In this document: piece by piece, positions 25,652 through 34,146 of the stretch | Position numbering within the stretch: the stretch's first letter is position 1 | Layout: every line of letters starts with the position of its first letter | Assembly: GCF_030824335.1 (NCBI RefSeq) | Contig: NZ_JAVBXX010000008.1 | Span: forward strand, 1 to 64,000 | Length of the DNA: 64,000 bases | Reading direction: 5' to 3' | From: Azonexus sp. | Lineage (GTDB): Bacteria; Pseudomonadota; Gammaproteobacteria; Burkholderiales; Rhodocyclaceae | Translations under genes and position numbers: made by a program | The notes under the pieces: model-generated | What the model saw: only the letters and a program-made list of their open reading frames with translations | Databases searched by the model: none | What the model was told of the DNA's origin: nothing

Positions 25652-26713
25652 ATGAGTTACGAACTGACCATTGAGCCGCTCGGTCAGACCATCGAAATCG
25701 AGGAGGGTCAAACCATCCTCGATGCCGCACTGCGCGCCGGCATTTATTTGCCACATGCCTGCTGTCACGGCTTGTGCGCCACCTGCAAGGTGCAGGTGGT
25801 CGATGGCGAGATCGAGCAGGGCCAGGCTTCCAGCTTTGCGTTGATGGACTTTGAACGTGAGGAAAGGAAATGCCTGGCGTGTTGCGCGACTGCCGAGAGC
25901 GATCTGGTGATCGAGGCCGAAATCGAGGAAGACCCGGATGCGGAGAATCTGCCGGTACGCGACTTCGCCGGGGTGGTCAGTCGTATCGAATCGCTGACGC
26001 CGAGCATCAAGGGCATCTGGATCAAGCTCGATGCGCTGGCCGGGATGCGTTTCCAGGCCGGCCAGTACATCAACCTGGAACTGCCGAATGGTCTGGGCAG
26101 TCGTGCTTTTTCGATTGCCAGCCCACCTTCGGCGGCTGGCGAGATCGAACTGAACGTCCGCATCGTGCCGGGCGGGCAGGGGACGACCTATATTCACGAG
26201 CAACTGCAGCTTGGCGACGCCATCCAGCTCACCGGGCCGTATGGTCGCTTCTTCGTCAAGAAATCGGCCGATCTGCCGGTGATTTTCATGGCCGGCGGCT
26301 CCGGTTTGTCGAGTCCTCGGTCGATGATCCTTGATCTGCTGGCCGAGGGTTTTGCCAAGCCAATTACGCTGATCTACGGTCAACGCCAGCGTGACGAACT
26401 TTATTACCACGACGAATTTCTTGCCCTGGCCGAGCGCCATCCCAACTTCACCTACGTGCCGGTTCTGTCGCAGGAGCAGGAAAGCAGTGACTGGTCTGGC
26501 TATCGCGGCTTTGTGCATGAGACGGCCAAGATCCACTTCGCCAACGATTTCCGCGGCCACAAAGCCTATCTCTGCGGCCCGCCGATGATGATCGAGGCCT
26601 GTATCAGTACCTTGATGCAGGGGCGGCTATTCGAGCGCGATATCTACACCGAAAAATTCATTTCGGCGGCCGACGCGCAGCAGGTACGCAGCCCGCTTTT
26701 CCGGGCAATTTGA
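25652..26713 (+). CDS. dmpP: Phenol hydroxylase P5, NADH:ferredoxin-type reductase
   Basis: ATG 25652 (after GAGGAGCG) gives 353 residues, matching DmpP (353). An N-terminal [2Fe-2S] domain (residues 1-90, CCHGLCATCKVQV with a later CLACC) is followed by an FAD-binding barrel (RAFSIASPPS, about 145-155) and an NAD-binding domain (VIFMAGGSGLSSPRSM; YLCGPPMMIEACI). It passes electrons from NADH through FAD and the iron-sulfur centre to the P3 di-iron site. It is the last gene of the sigma-54 unit, with an intrinsic terminator 11 bp after its stop. Confidence 0.95.
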   Translation: MSYELTIEPLGQTIEIEEGQTILDAALRAGIYLPHACCHGLCATCKVQVVDGEIEQGQASSFALMDFEREERKCLACCATAESDLVIEAEIEEDPDAENLPVRDFAGVVSRIESLTPSIKGIWIKLDALAGMRFQAGQYINLELPNGLGSRAFSIASPPSAAGEIELNVRIVPGGQGTTYIHEQLQLGDAIQLTGPYGRFFVKKSADLPVIFMAGGSGLSSPRSMILDLLAEGFAKPITLIYGQRQRDELYYHDEFLALAERHPNFTYVPVLSQEQESSDWSGYRGFVHETAKIHFANDFRGHKAYLCGPPMMIEACISTLMQGRLFERDIYTEKFISAADAQQVRSPLFRAI

Positions 26714-26724
26714 GGCCCAGCCAA

Positions 26725-26747
26725 GGCGGCCAGCAGGCCGCCTTTTT
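26725..26747 (+). terminator. Intrinsic terminator after dmpP
   Basis: GGCGGCC (26725-26731), loop AGCA and GGCCGCC (26736-26742) form a 7-bp GC stem followed directly by TTTTT. It separates the sigma-54 upper unit (dmpQ-P) from the lower-pathway unit starting with dmpC. Confidence 0.85.
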
Positions 26748-26761
26748 CATACCTGTTTTTA

Positions 26762-26828
26762 ATACCTTTTTGATATTGAGTTGAATGAAACAAGGTATTG
26801 GACGGTATTGATTTGCCGAACCTAGACT
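26762..26828 (+). promoter_or_regulatory. LysR-type bipartite operator and promoter, copy B
   Basis: ATACCTTTTTGATAT (26762-26776) differs from copy A's palindrome arms at one base. Exactly 32 bp on is GGTATTGGACGGTA (26794-26807), identical over 14 bp to copy A. TTGGAC (26798-26803) is the likely -35; TAGACT (26823-26828) is a weak -10, fitting a promoter that needs an activator. It drives dmpC and the lower meta pathway. With identical geometry to 12782, the same LysR-type regulator should bind both. Confidence 0.7.
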
Positions 26829-26871
26829 GCTTGCCAAGCCCGGAAATCGGGAACAACAAAAAGGAGTTGCC

Positions 26872-28332
26872 ATGCAACTAATCAGGAATTTCATTAACGG
26901 TGAATTTGTCGAGGCGACGGGGACAACGCCCTTCGACAAGCGTTCGCCGCTGAATAACCAGGTCATTGCCCAAGTCGTCGAGGCCAGCCGGTCCGATGTC
27001 GATGCCGCCGTGCAGGCGGCGCACGCCGCGCTGAAGGGCGAGTGGGGTGGCTTGAGTACCGACCAGCGCGTCGATCTGCTCTACGGCGTGGCCAACGAAA
27101 TCACCCGCCGCTTCGACGATTTCGTTGCTGCTGAAATGGCCGATACCGGTCAGCCGCATCATGTGATGACCAGCGCCTTCATTCCGCGCGGCGCGGCCAA
27201 TTTCAAGGTCTTCGCCGATGTGGTGAAGAACGTGCCGTCGGAATCCTTCCGCATGGCGACGCCGGACGGCAAGGGCGCGCTGAATTACGCCATTCGCCTG
27301 CCCAAGGGCGTGATCGGTGTCATCTCGCCGTGGAACGCCCCGTTCATGCTGATGACCTGGAAGGTCGGCCCGGCGCTGGCCTGCGGTAATACCGTGGTGG
27401 TCAAACCCTCCGAAGAGACGCCGCTGACCACGACGCTGCTTGGCGAAGTGATGAACAGCGTCGGCATTCCGAAGGGCGTGTTCAACGTCATTCACGGCTT
27501 TGGCCCGAATTCGGCCGGCGAATTCCTGACCCAGCATCCGAAGGTCGACGCCATCACCTTCACCGGCGAAACGCGCACCGGCACGGCGATCATGAAGGCC
27601 GCCTCGGAAGGCATGCGCGATGTGTCCTTCGAACTGGGCGGCAAGAACGCCGCCATTGTTTTTGCCGATGCCGAGTTCGATGCTGCGGTCGACGGCATTT
27701 TTCGCTCGGTTTTCCTCAACTCCGGGCAGGTTTGCCTGGGCACCGAGCGCGTCTATGTCGAGCGGCCGATTTTCGACAAGTTCGTGCAGGCGCTCAAGGT
27801 CAAGGCCGAAGCCGTCAAGTTCGGCCGGCCGGACGACCACAACGCCAACTACGGCCCGCTGATCAGCGCCGAGCACAAGCAGAAGGTCATGTCCTATTAC
27901 GCCAAGGCCAAGGCCGAAGGCGCCACCATCGTCACCGGTGGCGGAGTGCCCGACATGCCGGCCGATCTGCAGGATGGCCACTGGGTGCAACCGACCATCT
28001 GGACCGGCCTGCCGGAAACCGCTTCGGTAGTGCGCGAAGAAATCTTCGGGCCGTGCTGCCACATCAGCCCGTTCGACAGCGAAGACGAAGTCATCAACAA
28101 GGCCAACGACAACGAATACGGCCTGTCGACGACCATCTGGACGACCAACCTGAGCCGTGCCCATCGCGTCGCAGCACGCGTTGAAGTCGGCATCACCTGG
28201 ATCAACAGCTGGTTCCTGCGCGACCTGCGCACGGCGTTCGGTGGTTCAAAGCAATCCGGCATCGGTCGTGAAGGCGGCGTGCATTCGCTCGAGTTCTATA
28301 CCGAGACAAGAAATATTTGCGTGAAGCTCTGA
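26872..28332 (+). CDS. dmpC: 2-Hydroxymuconic semialdehyde dehydrogenase
   Basis: This 486-residue aldehyde dehydrogenase sits behind AAAAAGGAG. Catalytic residues are visible: Glu254 in VSFELGGKNA and Cys288 in FLNSGQVCLGTERV, with the PWNAPFMLMTWKVGPALACG cofactor region. It oxidises the semialdehyde from catechol cleavage to 4-oxalocrotonate with NAD+. It is the first gene after the LysR-type promoter. Specificity is inferred from the flanking dmpE-G genes and from the close fit to DmpC/XylG size (486). Confidence 0.94.
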   Translation: MQLIRNFINGEFVEATGTTPFDKRSPLNNQVIAQVVEASRSDVDAAVQAAHAALKGEWGGLSTDQRVDLLYGVANEITRRFDDFVAAEMADTGQPHHVMTSAFIPRGAANFKVFADVVKNVPSESFRMATPDGKGALNYAIRLPKGVIGVISPWNAPFMLMTWKVGPALACGNTVVVKPSEETPLTTTLLGEVMNSVGIPKGVFNVIHGFGPNSAGEFLTQHPKVDAITFTGETRTGTAIMKAASEGMRDVSFELGGKNAAIVFADAEFDAAVDGIFRSVFLNSGQVCLGTERVYVERPIFDKFVQALKVKAEAVKFGRPDDHNANYGPLISAEHKQKVMSYYAKAKAEGATIVTGGGVPDMPADLQDGHWVQPTIWTGLPETASVVREEIFGPCCHISPFDSEDEVINKANDNEYGLSTTIWTTNLSRAHRVAARVEVGITWINSWFLRDLRTAFGGSKQSGIGREGGVHSLEFYTETRNICVKL

Positions 28333-28339
28333 GGCAAAA

Positions 28340-29137
28340 ATGGACCAACAAAAAATCAAGCAATACGGGGACGAGCTTTACGCCGCCTGGCTGGCGTGCA
28401 AGCCGGTTCGTCCGCTGCTCGAGCGCGAGCCGGAGATCAGCATCGAAGACGCCTACAAGATTCAGGAACAGTTCGTTGCCCGCCGGGTGGCGGCCGGTGA
28501 ACAGATCATCGGCAAGAAAATCGGGGCGACCAGCAAGCCGGTGCAGGATTTTCTCGGCGTCTATCAGCCCGATTTCGGCATGTTGCTGTCCGGCATGGTC
28601 TACCAGGAAGGCGACACCATCGACCTTGGTACGCTGATCCAGCCGAAAGCCGAAGCCGAACTGGCCTTCGTGTTGAAGGAAGACCTGAAAGGGCCGGGCA
28701 TCACGGCGATGGACGTCATCCGCGCCACCGACTACGTGTTGCCCTGTTTCGAGATCGTCGATTCGCGCATCACCGACTGGCAGATCAAGATTCAGGACAC
28801 CGTGGCCGACAACGCCTCGTGCGGCGTCTACGTGCTGGGCAAGACCAAGGGTGATCCGCGCAAACTCGACATCACGCTGGCCGGCATGGTGCTGGAAAAG
28901 AACGGCGAACTGTTCTCGACCGGCGTTGGCGCGGCAGTGCAGGGCTCGCCGGCCAATGCCGTGGCCTGGCTGGCCAATACGCTGGGTGAACTGGGCATTC
29001 CGTTCAAGGCCGGCGAAGTCATTCTGTCCGGCTCGCAATCGGCGCTGGTGCCGGTGGTCGATGGCGACGAACTGGTATGTACGGTCGGTGGGCTGGGTAG
29101 CTGCCGCGTCAAGTTTTTCGGAAGGAGTGCGGCATGA
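28340..29137 (+). CDS. dmpE: 2-Hydroxypenta-2,4-dienoate (2-oxopent-4-enoate) hydratase
   Basis: This 265-residue protein belongs to the hydratase/decarboxylase family shared with DmpH. Motifs include GKKIGATSKPVQDFLGVYQP, the metal-binding EAELAFVL region, ATDYVLPCFEIVDSRITDW, VADNASCGVYVLG and GSPANAVAWLANTLGELG. It adds water to 2-oxopent-4-enoate to give 4-hydroxy-2-oxovalerate. The SCGVYVLG and GVYQPDFGML features favour hydratase over the decarboxylase next door. Its stop overlaps the dmpH start (ATGA). Confidence 0.92.
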   Translation: MDQQKIKQYGDELYAAWLACKPVRPLLEREPEISIEDAYKIQEQFVARRVAAGEQIIGKKIGATSKPVQDFLGVYQPDFGMLLSGMVYQEGDTIDLGTLIQPKAEAELAFVLKEDLKGPGITAMDVIRATDYVLPCFEIVDSRITDWQIKIQDTVADNASCGVYVLGKTKGDPRKLDITLAGMVLEKNGELFSTGVGAAVQGSPANAVAWLANTLGELGIPFKAGEVILSGSQSALVPVVDGDELVCTVGGLGSCRVKFFGRSAA

Positions 29138-29937
29138 GCATGAATGTCACCCTGTCGCGGGAGGACGTCGTTCGCCTGTGCGAACGCGTCGAAGGCGCAC
29201 AAACCCGCGCTTATGCGATCCCCAAACTGACCAACGAATACCCGAACATGACCATCGGCGACGGTTACGCGGTGCAACTGGAGTTACGCCAGCGTTTCCT
29301 CGCCGCCGGCCACAAGCAGACCGGCTGGAAGGCTGGCCTGACCTCGAAGGCCAAGATGTTGCAGATGGGGGTCAACGTGCCGTCCATCGGTTTTTTGACC
29401 GACCGCATGGCGCGTCCAGAAAACTCGGCGATTACGGTTTCCGATCTGGTCCATCCGCGGGTCGAGTGCGAAGTGGCCTTCGTCATGAAGAAGACGCTGA
29501 AAGGCCCGAACTGCACGCGTCAGGCGGTGCTGGATGCGACGGATTACGTGCTGCCGGCGGTCGAAATCATCGACTCGCGCTTCTCCGGCTTCAAGTTCGA
29601 CCTGGAAAGCGTGGTGGCCGATAACGGTTCTTCTGCCCGCTACGTCGGCGGCGGTCGCGCCCGTTATCCAGCCGATATCGACCTGCGCACGCTGGGTGTG
29701 GTCATGGAAAAGAATGGCGAGATCGTCACGATGGGCGCTTCTGCGGCCGTGCTCGGGCATCCGGCCGATGCGGTGGCGATGCTGGTCAATATTCTCGGCG
29801 AACTGGGCGAGGAATTGCCGGCCGGCAGTTTCGTCATGAGCGGCGGCATCACCGAAGCCGTGGCGGTCAAGCCCGGCGACAGCATCGTGGCGCGCTTCCA
29901 GGAACTGGGCAGCGTATCGATGCGCTTTGTCGAATAA
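29134..29937 (+). CDS. dmpH: 4-Oxalocrotonate decarboxylase
   Basis: This 267-residue paralogue of DmpE has an AAGGAGTG ribosome site inside dmpE's end. Distinguishing blocks are ARAYAIPKLTNEYPN-like (TRAYAIPKLTNEYPNMTIGD), GWKAGLTSKAKMLQMGVNVP, SIGFLTDRM, HPRVECEVAFVMKK with acidic metal ligands, and EIIDSRFSGFKFDLESVVADN. It decarboxylates the keto form of 4-oxalocrotonate and works as a complex with the hydratase DmpE, which explains the overlapping genes. Confidence 0.92.
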   Translation: MSMNVTLSREDVVRLCERVEGAQTRAYAIPKLTNEYPNMTIGDGYAVQLELRQRFLAAGHKQTGWKAGLTSKAKMLQMGVNVPSIGFLTDRMARPENSAITVSDLVHPRVECEVAFVMKKTLKGPNCTRQAVLDATDYVLPAVEIIDSRFSGFKFDLESVVADNGSSARYVGGGRARYPADIDLRTLGVVMEKNGEIVTMGASAAVLGHPADAVAMLVNILGELGEELPAGSFVMSGGITEAVAVKPGDSIVARFQELGSVSMRFVE

Positions 29938-29959
29938 CAAACATCACGGAAAGCCGACC

Positions 29960-30163
29960 ATGCCAATTATCGAAATGCATCTGCTGGAGGGCCGCAGTGT
30001 GGAAAAAAAACGCAAGGCCGTTGCCGCCATGACCGCTGCGCTGGTGGAAGCGCTGGAAGTCCAGCCGGAGCAGGTACGCATCCTGATTACCGAACATTCG
30101 GTTGAACATTTTTCTGTCGGTGGTCAGACCGTGGGCCAGCGTAATGCGGCCCACGTTGATTGA
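29960..30163 (+). CDS. dmpI: 4-Oxalocrotonate tautomerase
   Basis: ATG 29960 gives 67 residues beginning Met-Pro-Ile; the catalytic Pro is exposed after Met removal. The tautomerase pattern continues with EMHLLEGRSVEKKRKAVAAM, and Arg residues (R12-like in GRS, and KKRK) fit the active site. It converts the enol to the keto form of 4-oxalocrotonate for DmpH. Length is typical (62-67). A second, longer tautomerase is encoded at 32988. Confidence 0.93.
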   Translation: MPIIEMHLLEGRSVEKKRKAVAAMTAALVEALEVQPEQVRILITEHSVEHFSVGGQTVGQRNAAHVD

Positions 30164-30190
30164 AGCCGACACCAGGAAATCGAGGACAAG

Positions 30191-31105
30191 ATGAAAAAAA
30201 TCAAATGTGCGCTGATCGGCTCCGGCAACATCGGCACCGATCTGATCTACAAATTGCAACGCAGTCCGCTGCTTGAGCCGGTCTGGATGGTCGGTATCGA
30301 CCCGGAATCGGAAGGTCTGGCGCGCGCCCGTGACATGGGCCTGAAAACCACCGCCGACGGCGTCGACGGCCTGCTGCCGCATGTGCTGGCCGATGGCATC
30401 CAGATCGCCTTCGATGCGACTTCAGCCTATGTGCATGCCGAAAATTCGCGCAAGCTGAACGAACTCGGCGTCATGATGATCGACCTGACGCCGGCCGCAA
30501 TCGGCCCCTTGTGCGTTCCGCCGGTCAACCTCAAGGCGCATGCCGAAAAGGTCGAGATGAACGTGAACATGATCTCCTGCGCCGGTCAGGCGACGATTCC
30601 CATCGTCTATGCCGTGTCCAGCGTGCAGCCGGTCGGCTATGGCGAAATCGTCGCCAGTCTGGCGTCGAAATCGATTGGTCCGGGCACCCGGGCCAATCTG
30701 GATGAATTCACCTACACCACGTCGAGCGCCATCGAAAAGGTTGGCGGCGCACGCAAGGGCAAGGCGCTGGCCATCATCAATCCGGCCGATCCGCCGATGA
30801 TGATGCGCAACACCATTTCCTGCCTGACCGACGATGAGCCGGATCAGGAAAGGATCACCGCGTCGGTGCTGGCCATGATCAAGGAAGTGCAGAAATACGT
30901 GCCGGGTTACCGCCTGGTCAACGGCCCGCTGTTTGATGGCAAGCGCGTCACCGTTTTCATGGAAGTCGCCGGTCTGGGCGATTACTTGCCGAAATACGCC
31001 GGCAACCTGGACATCATGACGGCGGCGGCAACGCGCACGGCCGAAATGTTCGCCGAAGAAATCCTGGCTGGAAGCATCCAGCTCAAGTCGCTGGAGGTGG
31101 CATAA
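30191..31105 (+). CDS. dmpF: Acetaldehyde dehydrogenase (acylating)
   Basis: This 304-residue protein starts with a Rossmann NAD-binding motif ([18 protein letters not shown]) and contains the catalytic Cys in [19 protein letters not shown]. It turns acetaldehyde, NAD+ and CoA into acetyl-CoA. Acetaldehyde is channelled directly from the aldolase DmpG, encoded immediately downstream: the TAA stop abuts the next ATG. Length is close to DmpF (312). Confidence 0.95.
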   Translation: MKKIKCALIGSGNIGTDLIYKLQRSPLLEPVWMVGIDPESEGLARARDMGLKTTADGVDGLLPHVLADGIQIAFDATSAYVHAENSRKLNELGVMMIDLTPAAIGPLCVPPVNLKAHAEKVEMNVNMISCAGQATIPIVYAVSSVQPVGYGEIVASLASKSIGPGTRANLDEFTYTTSSAIEKVGGARKGKALAIINPADPPMMMRNTISCLTDDEPDQERITASVLAMIKEVQKYVPGYRLVNGPLFDGKRVTVFMEVAGLGDYLPKYAGNLDIMTAAATRTAEMFAEEILAGSIQLKSLEVA

Positions 31106-32161
31106 ATGAGCACAGAAAATAATCTCAAGGGCCGCCAGGTCGTCATTCACGACATGAGTTTGCGCGACGGCATGCATGCCAAGCGCGAGCAGATTTCGGT
31201 CGAGCAGATGGTGCAGATCGCCAGTGCGCTCGACGCGGCCGGCGTGCCGTACATCCAGGTCACGCATGGCGCGGGCCTCGGTGGCAATTCGCTGCAGCAT
31301 GGTTTTGCGCCGCACAGTAACGAGGAATATATCGCTGCCGTAGCCGGCAAGATGAAGCAGGCCAAGGTCTCGGTGCTGCTGATTCCCGGTCTGGGCACGA
31401 TGAAGGAATTGCAGTCGGCCTACGATGCCGGGGCGCGCGCCGTGCATGTGGCAACGCACTGTACCGAAGCCGATACCTCGCCGCAGCACATCGCCTTCTG
31501 CCGCAAGCTGGGCATGGATACCAATGGTTTCCTGATGATGGCGCACCTGAATACCGCCGAAGGTCTGGCCAAGCAGGGCAAGCTGATGGAGTCGTATGGT
31601 GCGAACACGGTGTACATCACCGATTCTGCCGGTTACATGCTGCCGGGTGACGTCAAGGATCGGGTTGCTGCGCTGCGCGCCGTGCTCAATCCGGAAACTG
31701 AAATCGGTTTCCACGGCCATCACAACATGGGCATGGGCATCGCCAACTCCATTGCTGCCATCGAAGCCGGGGCAACGCGCATCGACACGTCGGTGGCCGG
31801 TCTGGGCGCCGGTGCCGGCAACACGCCGACCGAAGTGTTCGTCGCAGTCTGCGAACGCATGGGCATCGTCACCGGTTGCGACCTGTTCCAGTTGATGGAC
31901 ATGGCCGAAGACATGATCGTACCGATGATGGAGCACATGGTGCGCGTCGACCGCGCATCGCTGACGTTGGGCTTTGCCGGCGTCTATTCGACCTTCCTGC
32001 TGCACGCCAAGCGGGCCGGCGAGCGCTTCGGCATTCCGGCACGCGACATCCTGGTGGAGCTGGGGCGCAAGAAGATGATCGGCGGTCAGGAAGACATGAT
32101 TGTCGATACGGCGATGACCATGGCCAAGGAACGCGGCTTGTTGAAGGAAATCGAGATTTAA
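31106..32161 (+). CDS. dmpG: 4-Hydroxy-2-oxovalerate aldolase
   Basis: This 351-residue DRE-TIM class aldolase begins with [20 protein letters not shown], where the Arg-Asp pair and His are catalytic. The Mn-binding HGHHNMGM motif lies near residues 204-211. A C-terminal helical region follows for docking DmpF ([18 protein letters not shown]). It splits 4-hydroxy-2-oxovalerate into pyruvate and acetaldehyde. This is the last canonical step of the meta pathway. A strong hairpin at 32167-32201 follows before the next gene. Confidence 0.95.
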   Translation: MSTENNLKGRQVVIHDMSLRDGMHAKREQISVEQMVQIASALDAAGVPYIQVTHGAGLGGNSLQHGFAPHSNEEYIAAVAGKMKQAKVSVLLIPGLGTMKELQSAYDAGARAVHVATHCTEADTSPQHIAFCRKLGMDTNGFLMMAHLNTAEGLAKQGKLMESYGANTVYITDSAGYMLPGDVKDRVAALRAVLNPETEIGFHGHHNMGMGIANSIAAIEAGATRIDTSVAGLGAGAGNTPTEVFVAVCERMGIVTGCDLFQLMDMAEDMIVPMMEHMVRVDRASLTLGFAGVYSTFLLHAKRAGERFGIPARDILVELGRKKMIGGQEDMIVDTAMTMAKERGLLKEIEI

Positions 32162-32166
32162 ACCGC

Positions 32167-32201
32167 GTTGACCGTGGAATTCATGGAATTTCACGGTCAA
32201 C
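32167..32201. repeat. Strong 35-nt intercistronic hairpin
   Basis: GTTGACCGTG (32167-32176) pairs with CACGGTCAAC (32192-32201). Pairing continues inward through a G-T wobble and GA-ATTC-like bases to a 3-nt ATG loop, making a near-perfect 16-bp stem. No T-tract follows, so it is not a standard terminator. It may protect or process the mRNA between dmpG and the accessory genes, or be a protein-binding palindrome. Confidence 0.6.
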
Positions 32202-32219
32202 CTGTCTGAAAGCACAAAA

Positions 32220-32975
32220 ATGGCGCAAGTCACGGAGTATGTTGTTGTCGTTGGTGCCACCGGCGCTTTTGGCACGGTGATGGTCGAGCGTTTTCTGGCG
32301 CGTGGCCTCGGTGTCATCGCTGTGGCGCGCAGTGCGGCGACGCTGGAAGCTCTGGCCGCCAAGCACCCTGGCCTGATTGCCTGCGCCGCCGATATTGCCC
32401 ACGATGCTTCGATTGCTGCGATCCGCGCTGCCTTGCCCGGACCGGTGCGCATGGTGGTGCATGGTCCCGGCGTCAGCGTCGGGGGCGGCGTGCTGAATAT
32501 TTCGACGGCAGCGTTGGTCGATGCGGTGAATATCAAGGTCGGCGGTTTGTTGCGTCTGGTGCGTGCGGTCGACGGCCATTTGCGCCCCAATTCGCGACTG
32601 GTTGCCATCGGCGGTCATTATGGTTTCGAGCCAACGGCTTATGCCGCAGCGGCCGGCGTGGCCAATGCCGCGCTGGTCAATGTGGTGCGCCAGTTGAGCC
32701 TGGCTTATGGTGAGCGGGGCATTACGGCGCATCTGGTGGCGCCCGGTCCGGCCGATACCGAACGCCTGCACCGGGTCGCCGCCGACCGCGCGCGGCTGCA
32801 AAACACGACGGTCGACGTGGTGTTGGCTGGAATGCTGGACGAATCGTCGATCCACGCTTTCACCGAACCCGGCCAGGTGGCCTGGGCGCTGGAGATATTG
32901 CTGGCACCGGAAGCCTCGGCGATGACCGGTTCGACACTGATGCTCGACGCCGGGCGTCGGCGCGGCCTGCCCTGA
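32220..32975 (+). CDS. SDR-fold protein lacking the canonical Ser and Lys catalytic residues
   Basis: This 251-residue protein has the nucleotide-binding VVVGATGAFGTVMVERFL start and the SDR core (VNIKVGGLLRLVRAVDGHLR, YGERGITAHLVAPGPADTER). The usual Tyr-x-x-x-Lys reads Tyr-Ala-Ala-Ala-Ala in EPTAYAAAAGVANAAL, and the expected upstream Ser is replaced in LVAIGGHYGF. It may be a non-catalytic or atypical reductase. SDRs occur in aromatic pathways as dihydrodiol or alcohol dehydrogenases, but this one should not be assigned that chemistry. Encoded between the canonical dmp genes and a long tautomerase. Confidence 0.78.
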   Translation: MAQVTEYVVVVGATGAFGTVMVERFLARGLGVIAVARSAATLEALAAKHPGLIACAADIAHDASIAAIRAALPGPVRMVVHGPGVSVGGGVLNISTAALVDAVNIKVGGLLRLVRAVDGHLRPNSRLVAIGGHYGFEPTAYAAAAGVANAALVNVVRQLSLAYGERGITAHLVAPGPADTERLHRVAADRARLQNTTVDVVLAGMLDESSIHAFTEPGQVAWALEILLAPEASAMTGSTLMLDAGRRRGLP

Positions 32976-32987
32976 AAGGAAAAATCC

Positions 32988-33413
32988 ATGCCGATTCTGA
33001 ATATTCACCTGGTACGCGGGCAACATGCTGCCGATCGGGTCGAGAACTTGCTGCTGCGTTGCAGCGAGGCGTTTGCCGCCGGGTTGCGTTGTCCGCAGGA
33101 TCGGGTCCGGGTGTTCGTGACCGAGCATGAGCCGCATCTGATGTGTGTCGGTGGCCAGCTGGTCCGCGACGCTGGGGTGAATGCGCCGTATTTTTCCTTC
33201 ATCGTCCTGGAAGGGCGTTCGCTGGAAGATCGCCAGAAGTTGCTGGCAGCATTTACCGACCTGATCGTCGAGTTGCTGGATGCGCCAAGGGAATTGGTGC
33301 GGGGTGGTATTGTCCCGGTTGCGCCGGCAGACTGGAGTATCGGTGGTCAGCCAGCCAGTTCGCTGCGGCAGGCTGAAATCGAAGCCCGACGCCTGGCTGC
33401 CGGCAATTTGTGA
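32988..33413 (+). CDS. Long tautomerase-superfamily protein
   Basis: This 141-residue protein starts Met-Pro-Ile-Leu-Asn-Ile, exposing an N-terminal Pro as in 4-oxalocrotonate tautomerase. It is twice the normal length, like the cis-CaaD and fused-4-OT groups. The first half has RVRVFVTEHEPHLMCVGGQL, resembling DmpI's RILITEHSVEHFSVGGQ; the second half repeats the fold (YFSFIVLEGRSLEDRQKLLA) without an internal Pro start. It may handle a different enol, or isomerise a substituted pathway intermediate. It starts 12 bp after the SDR gene. Confidence 0.8.
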   Translation: MPILNIHLVRGQHAADRVENLLLRCSEAFAAGLRCPQDRVRVFVTEHEPHLMCVGGQLVRDAGVNAPYFSFIVLEGRSLEDRQKLLAAFTDLIVELLDAPRELVRGGIVPVAPADWSIGGQPASSLRQAEIEARRLAAGNL

Positions 33414-33427
33414 ATCCTGGAGTAAAC

Positions 33428-34129
33428 ATGAAAGTCCTGATCGTCCATGCACATTACGAACCGCAGTCCTTCACGACGGCCCTGAAGGACCAGGCGGTCG
33501 CGACTTTGAGCGCCGCCGGGCATGAAGTCCGGGTGTCCGATCTGTACGCGATGCAGTTCAACCCGGTCGCTTCAGCCGCTGATTTTGCCGAGCGCAGCGA
33601 TCCTGATTACTGCGTTTATGCGCTGGAACAGCGCAAAGGGTTCGAGAGCGGGACAATCGCTGCCGATATCCGTGAGGAAGTGGCCAAGGTCGACTGGTGT
33701 GACTTGTTGATCCTGAACTTCCCGATTTTCTGGTTTTCCGTGCCGGCCATCATGAAAGGGTGGATCGACCGGGTTTTCGTTTCCGGACGTTTCTACGGCG
33801 GCAAACGCTTCTACGACCAGGGCGGCATGCGCGGCAAGCAGGCGATGCTGAGTTTTACCCTCGGTGGTCGTGAACACATGTTCGGCCCGCAGGCCATTCA
33901 TGGCGAACTGGAAACCATGTTGCGCCCCATCCTGCGCGGTTCGCTGGCTTATGCCGGGTTTACGGTGCTGCCACCTTTCGCGGCTTACCATGTTCCTTAC
34001 GTGACACAGGAATCTCGGCAGCAGATTCTGGTCGAATACGCGGGGCGCCTGAATCGTCTGGACGATCTCACCCCGCTCAGCTTCCCGTCACTCGACGATT
34101 TTGATGACCGCCTGTATCCCAAAACCTGA
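33428..34129 (+). CDS. NAD(P)H:quinone reductase / flavodoxin-fold protein
   Basis: ATG 33428 gives 233 residues of the NQO1/MdaB family: MKVLIVHAHYEPQSFTTALK flavin-phosphate region, GHEVRVSDLYAMQFNPV, LILNFPIFWFSVPAIMKGWI, DRVFVSGRFYG and LSFTLGGREHMFG. Such FMN or FAD enzymes reduce quinones by two electrons. Catechols oxidise readily to toxic o-quinones, so a protective role beside the ring-cleavage genes is sensible but inferred. It follows the tautomerase gene by 14 bp. Confidence 0.87.
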   Translation: MKVLIVHAHYEPQSFTTALKDQAVATLSAAGHEVRVSDLYAMQFNPVASAADFAERSDPDYCVYALEQRKGFESGTIAADIREEVAKVDWCDLLILNFPIFWFSVPAIMKGWIDRVFVSGRFYGGKRFYDQGGMRGKQAMLSFTLGGREHMFGPQAIHGELETMLRPILRGSLAYAGFTVLPPFAAYHVPYVTQESRQQILVEYAGRLNRLDDLTPLSFPSLDDFDDRLYPKT

Positions 34130-34146
34130 AAACCTACTGTTTTTAC

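Noticed and set aside
30422-32608. A 728-codon minus-strand frame across dmpF, dmpG and the SDR gene
   Set aside because: Shadow frame: it crosses three well-supported genes and a strong hairpin and has no domain.
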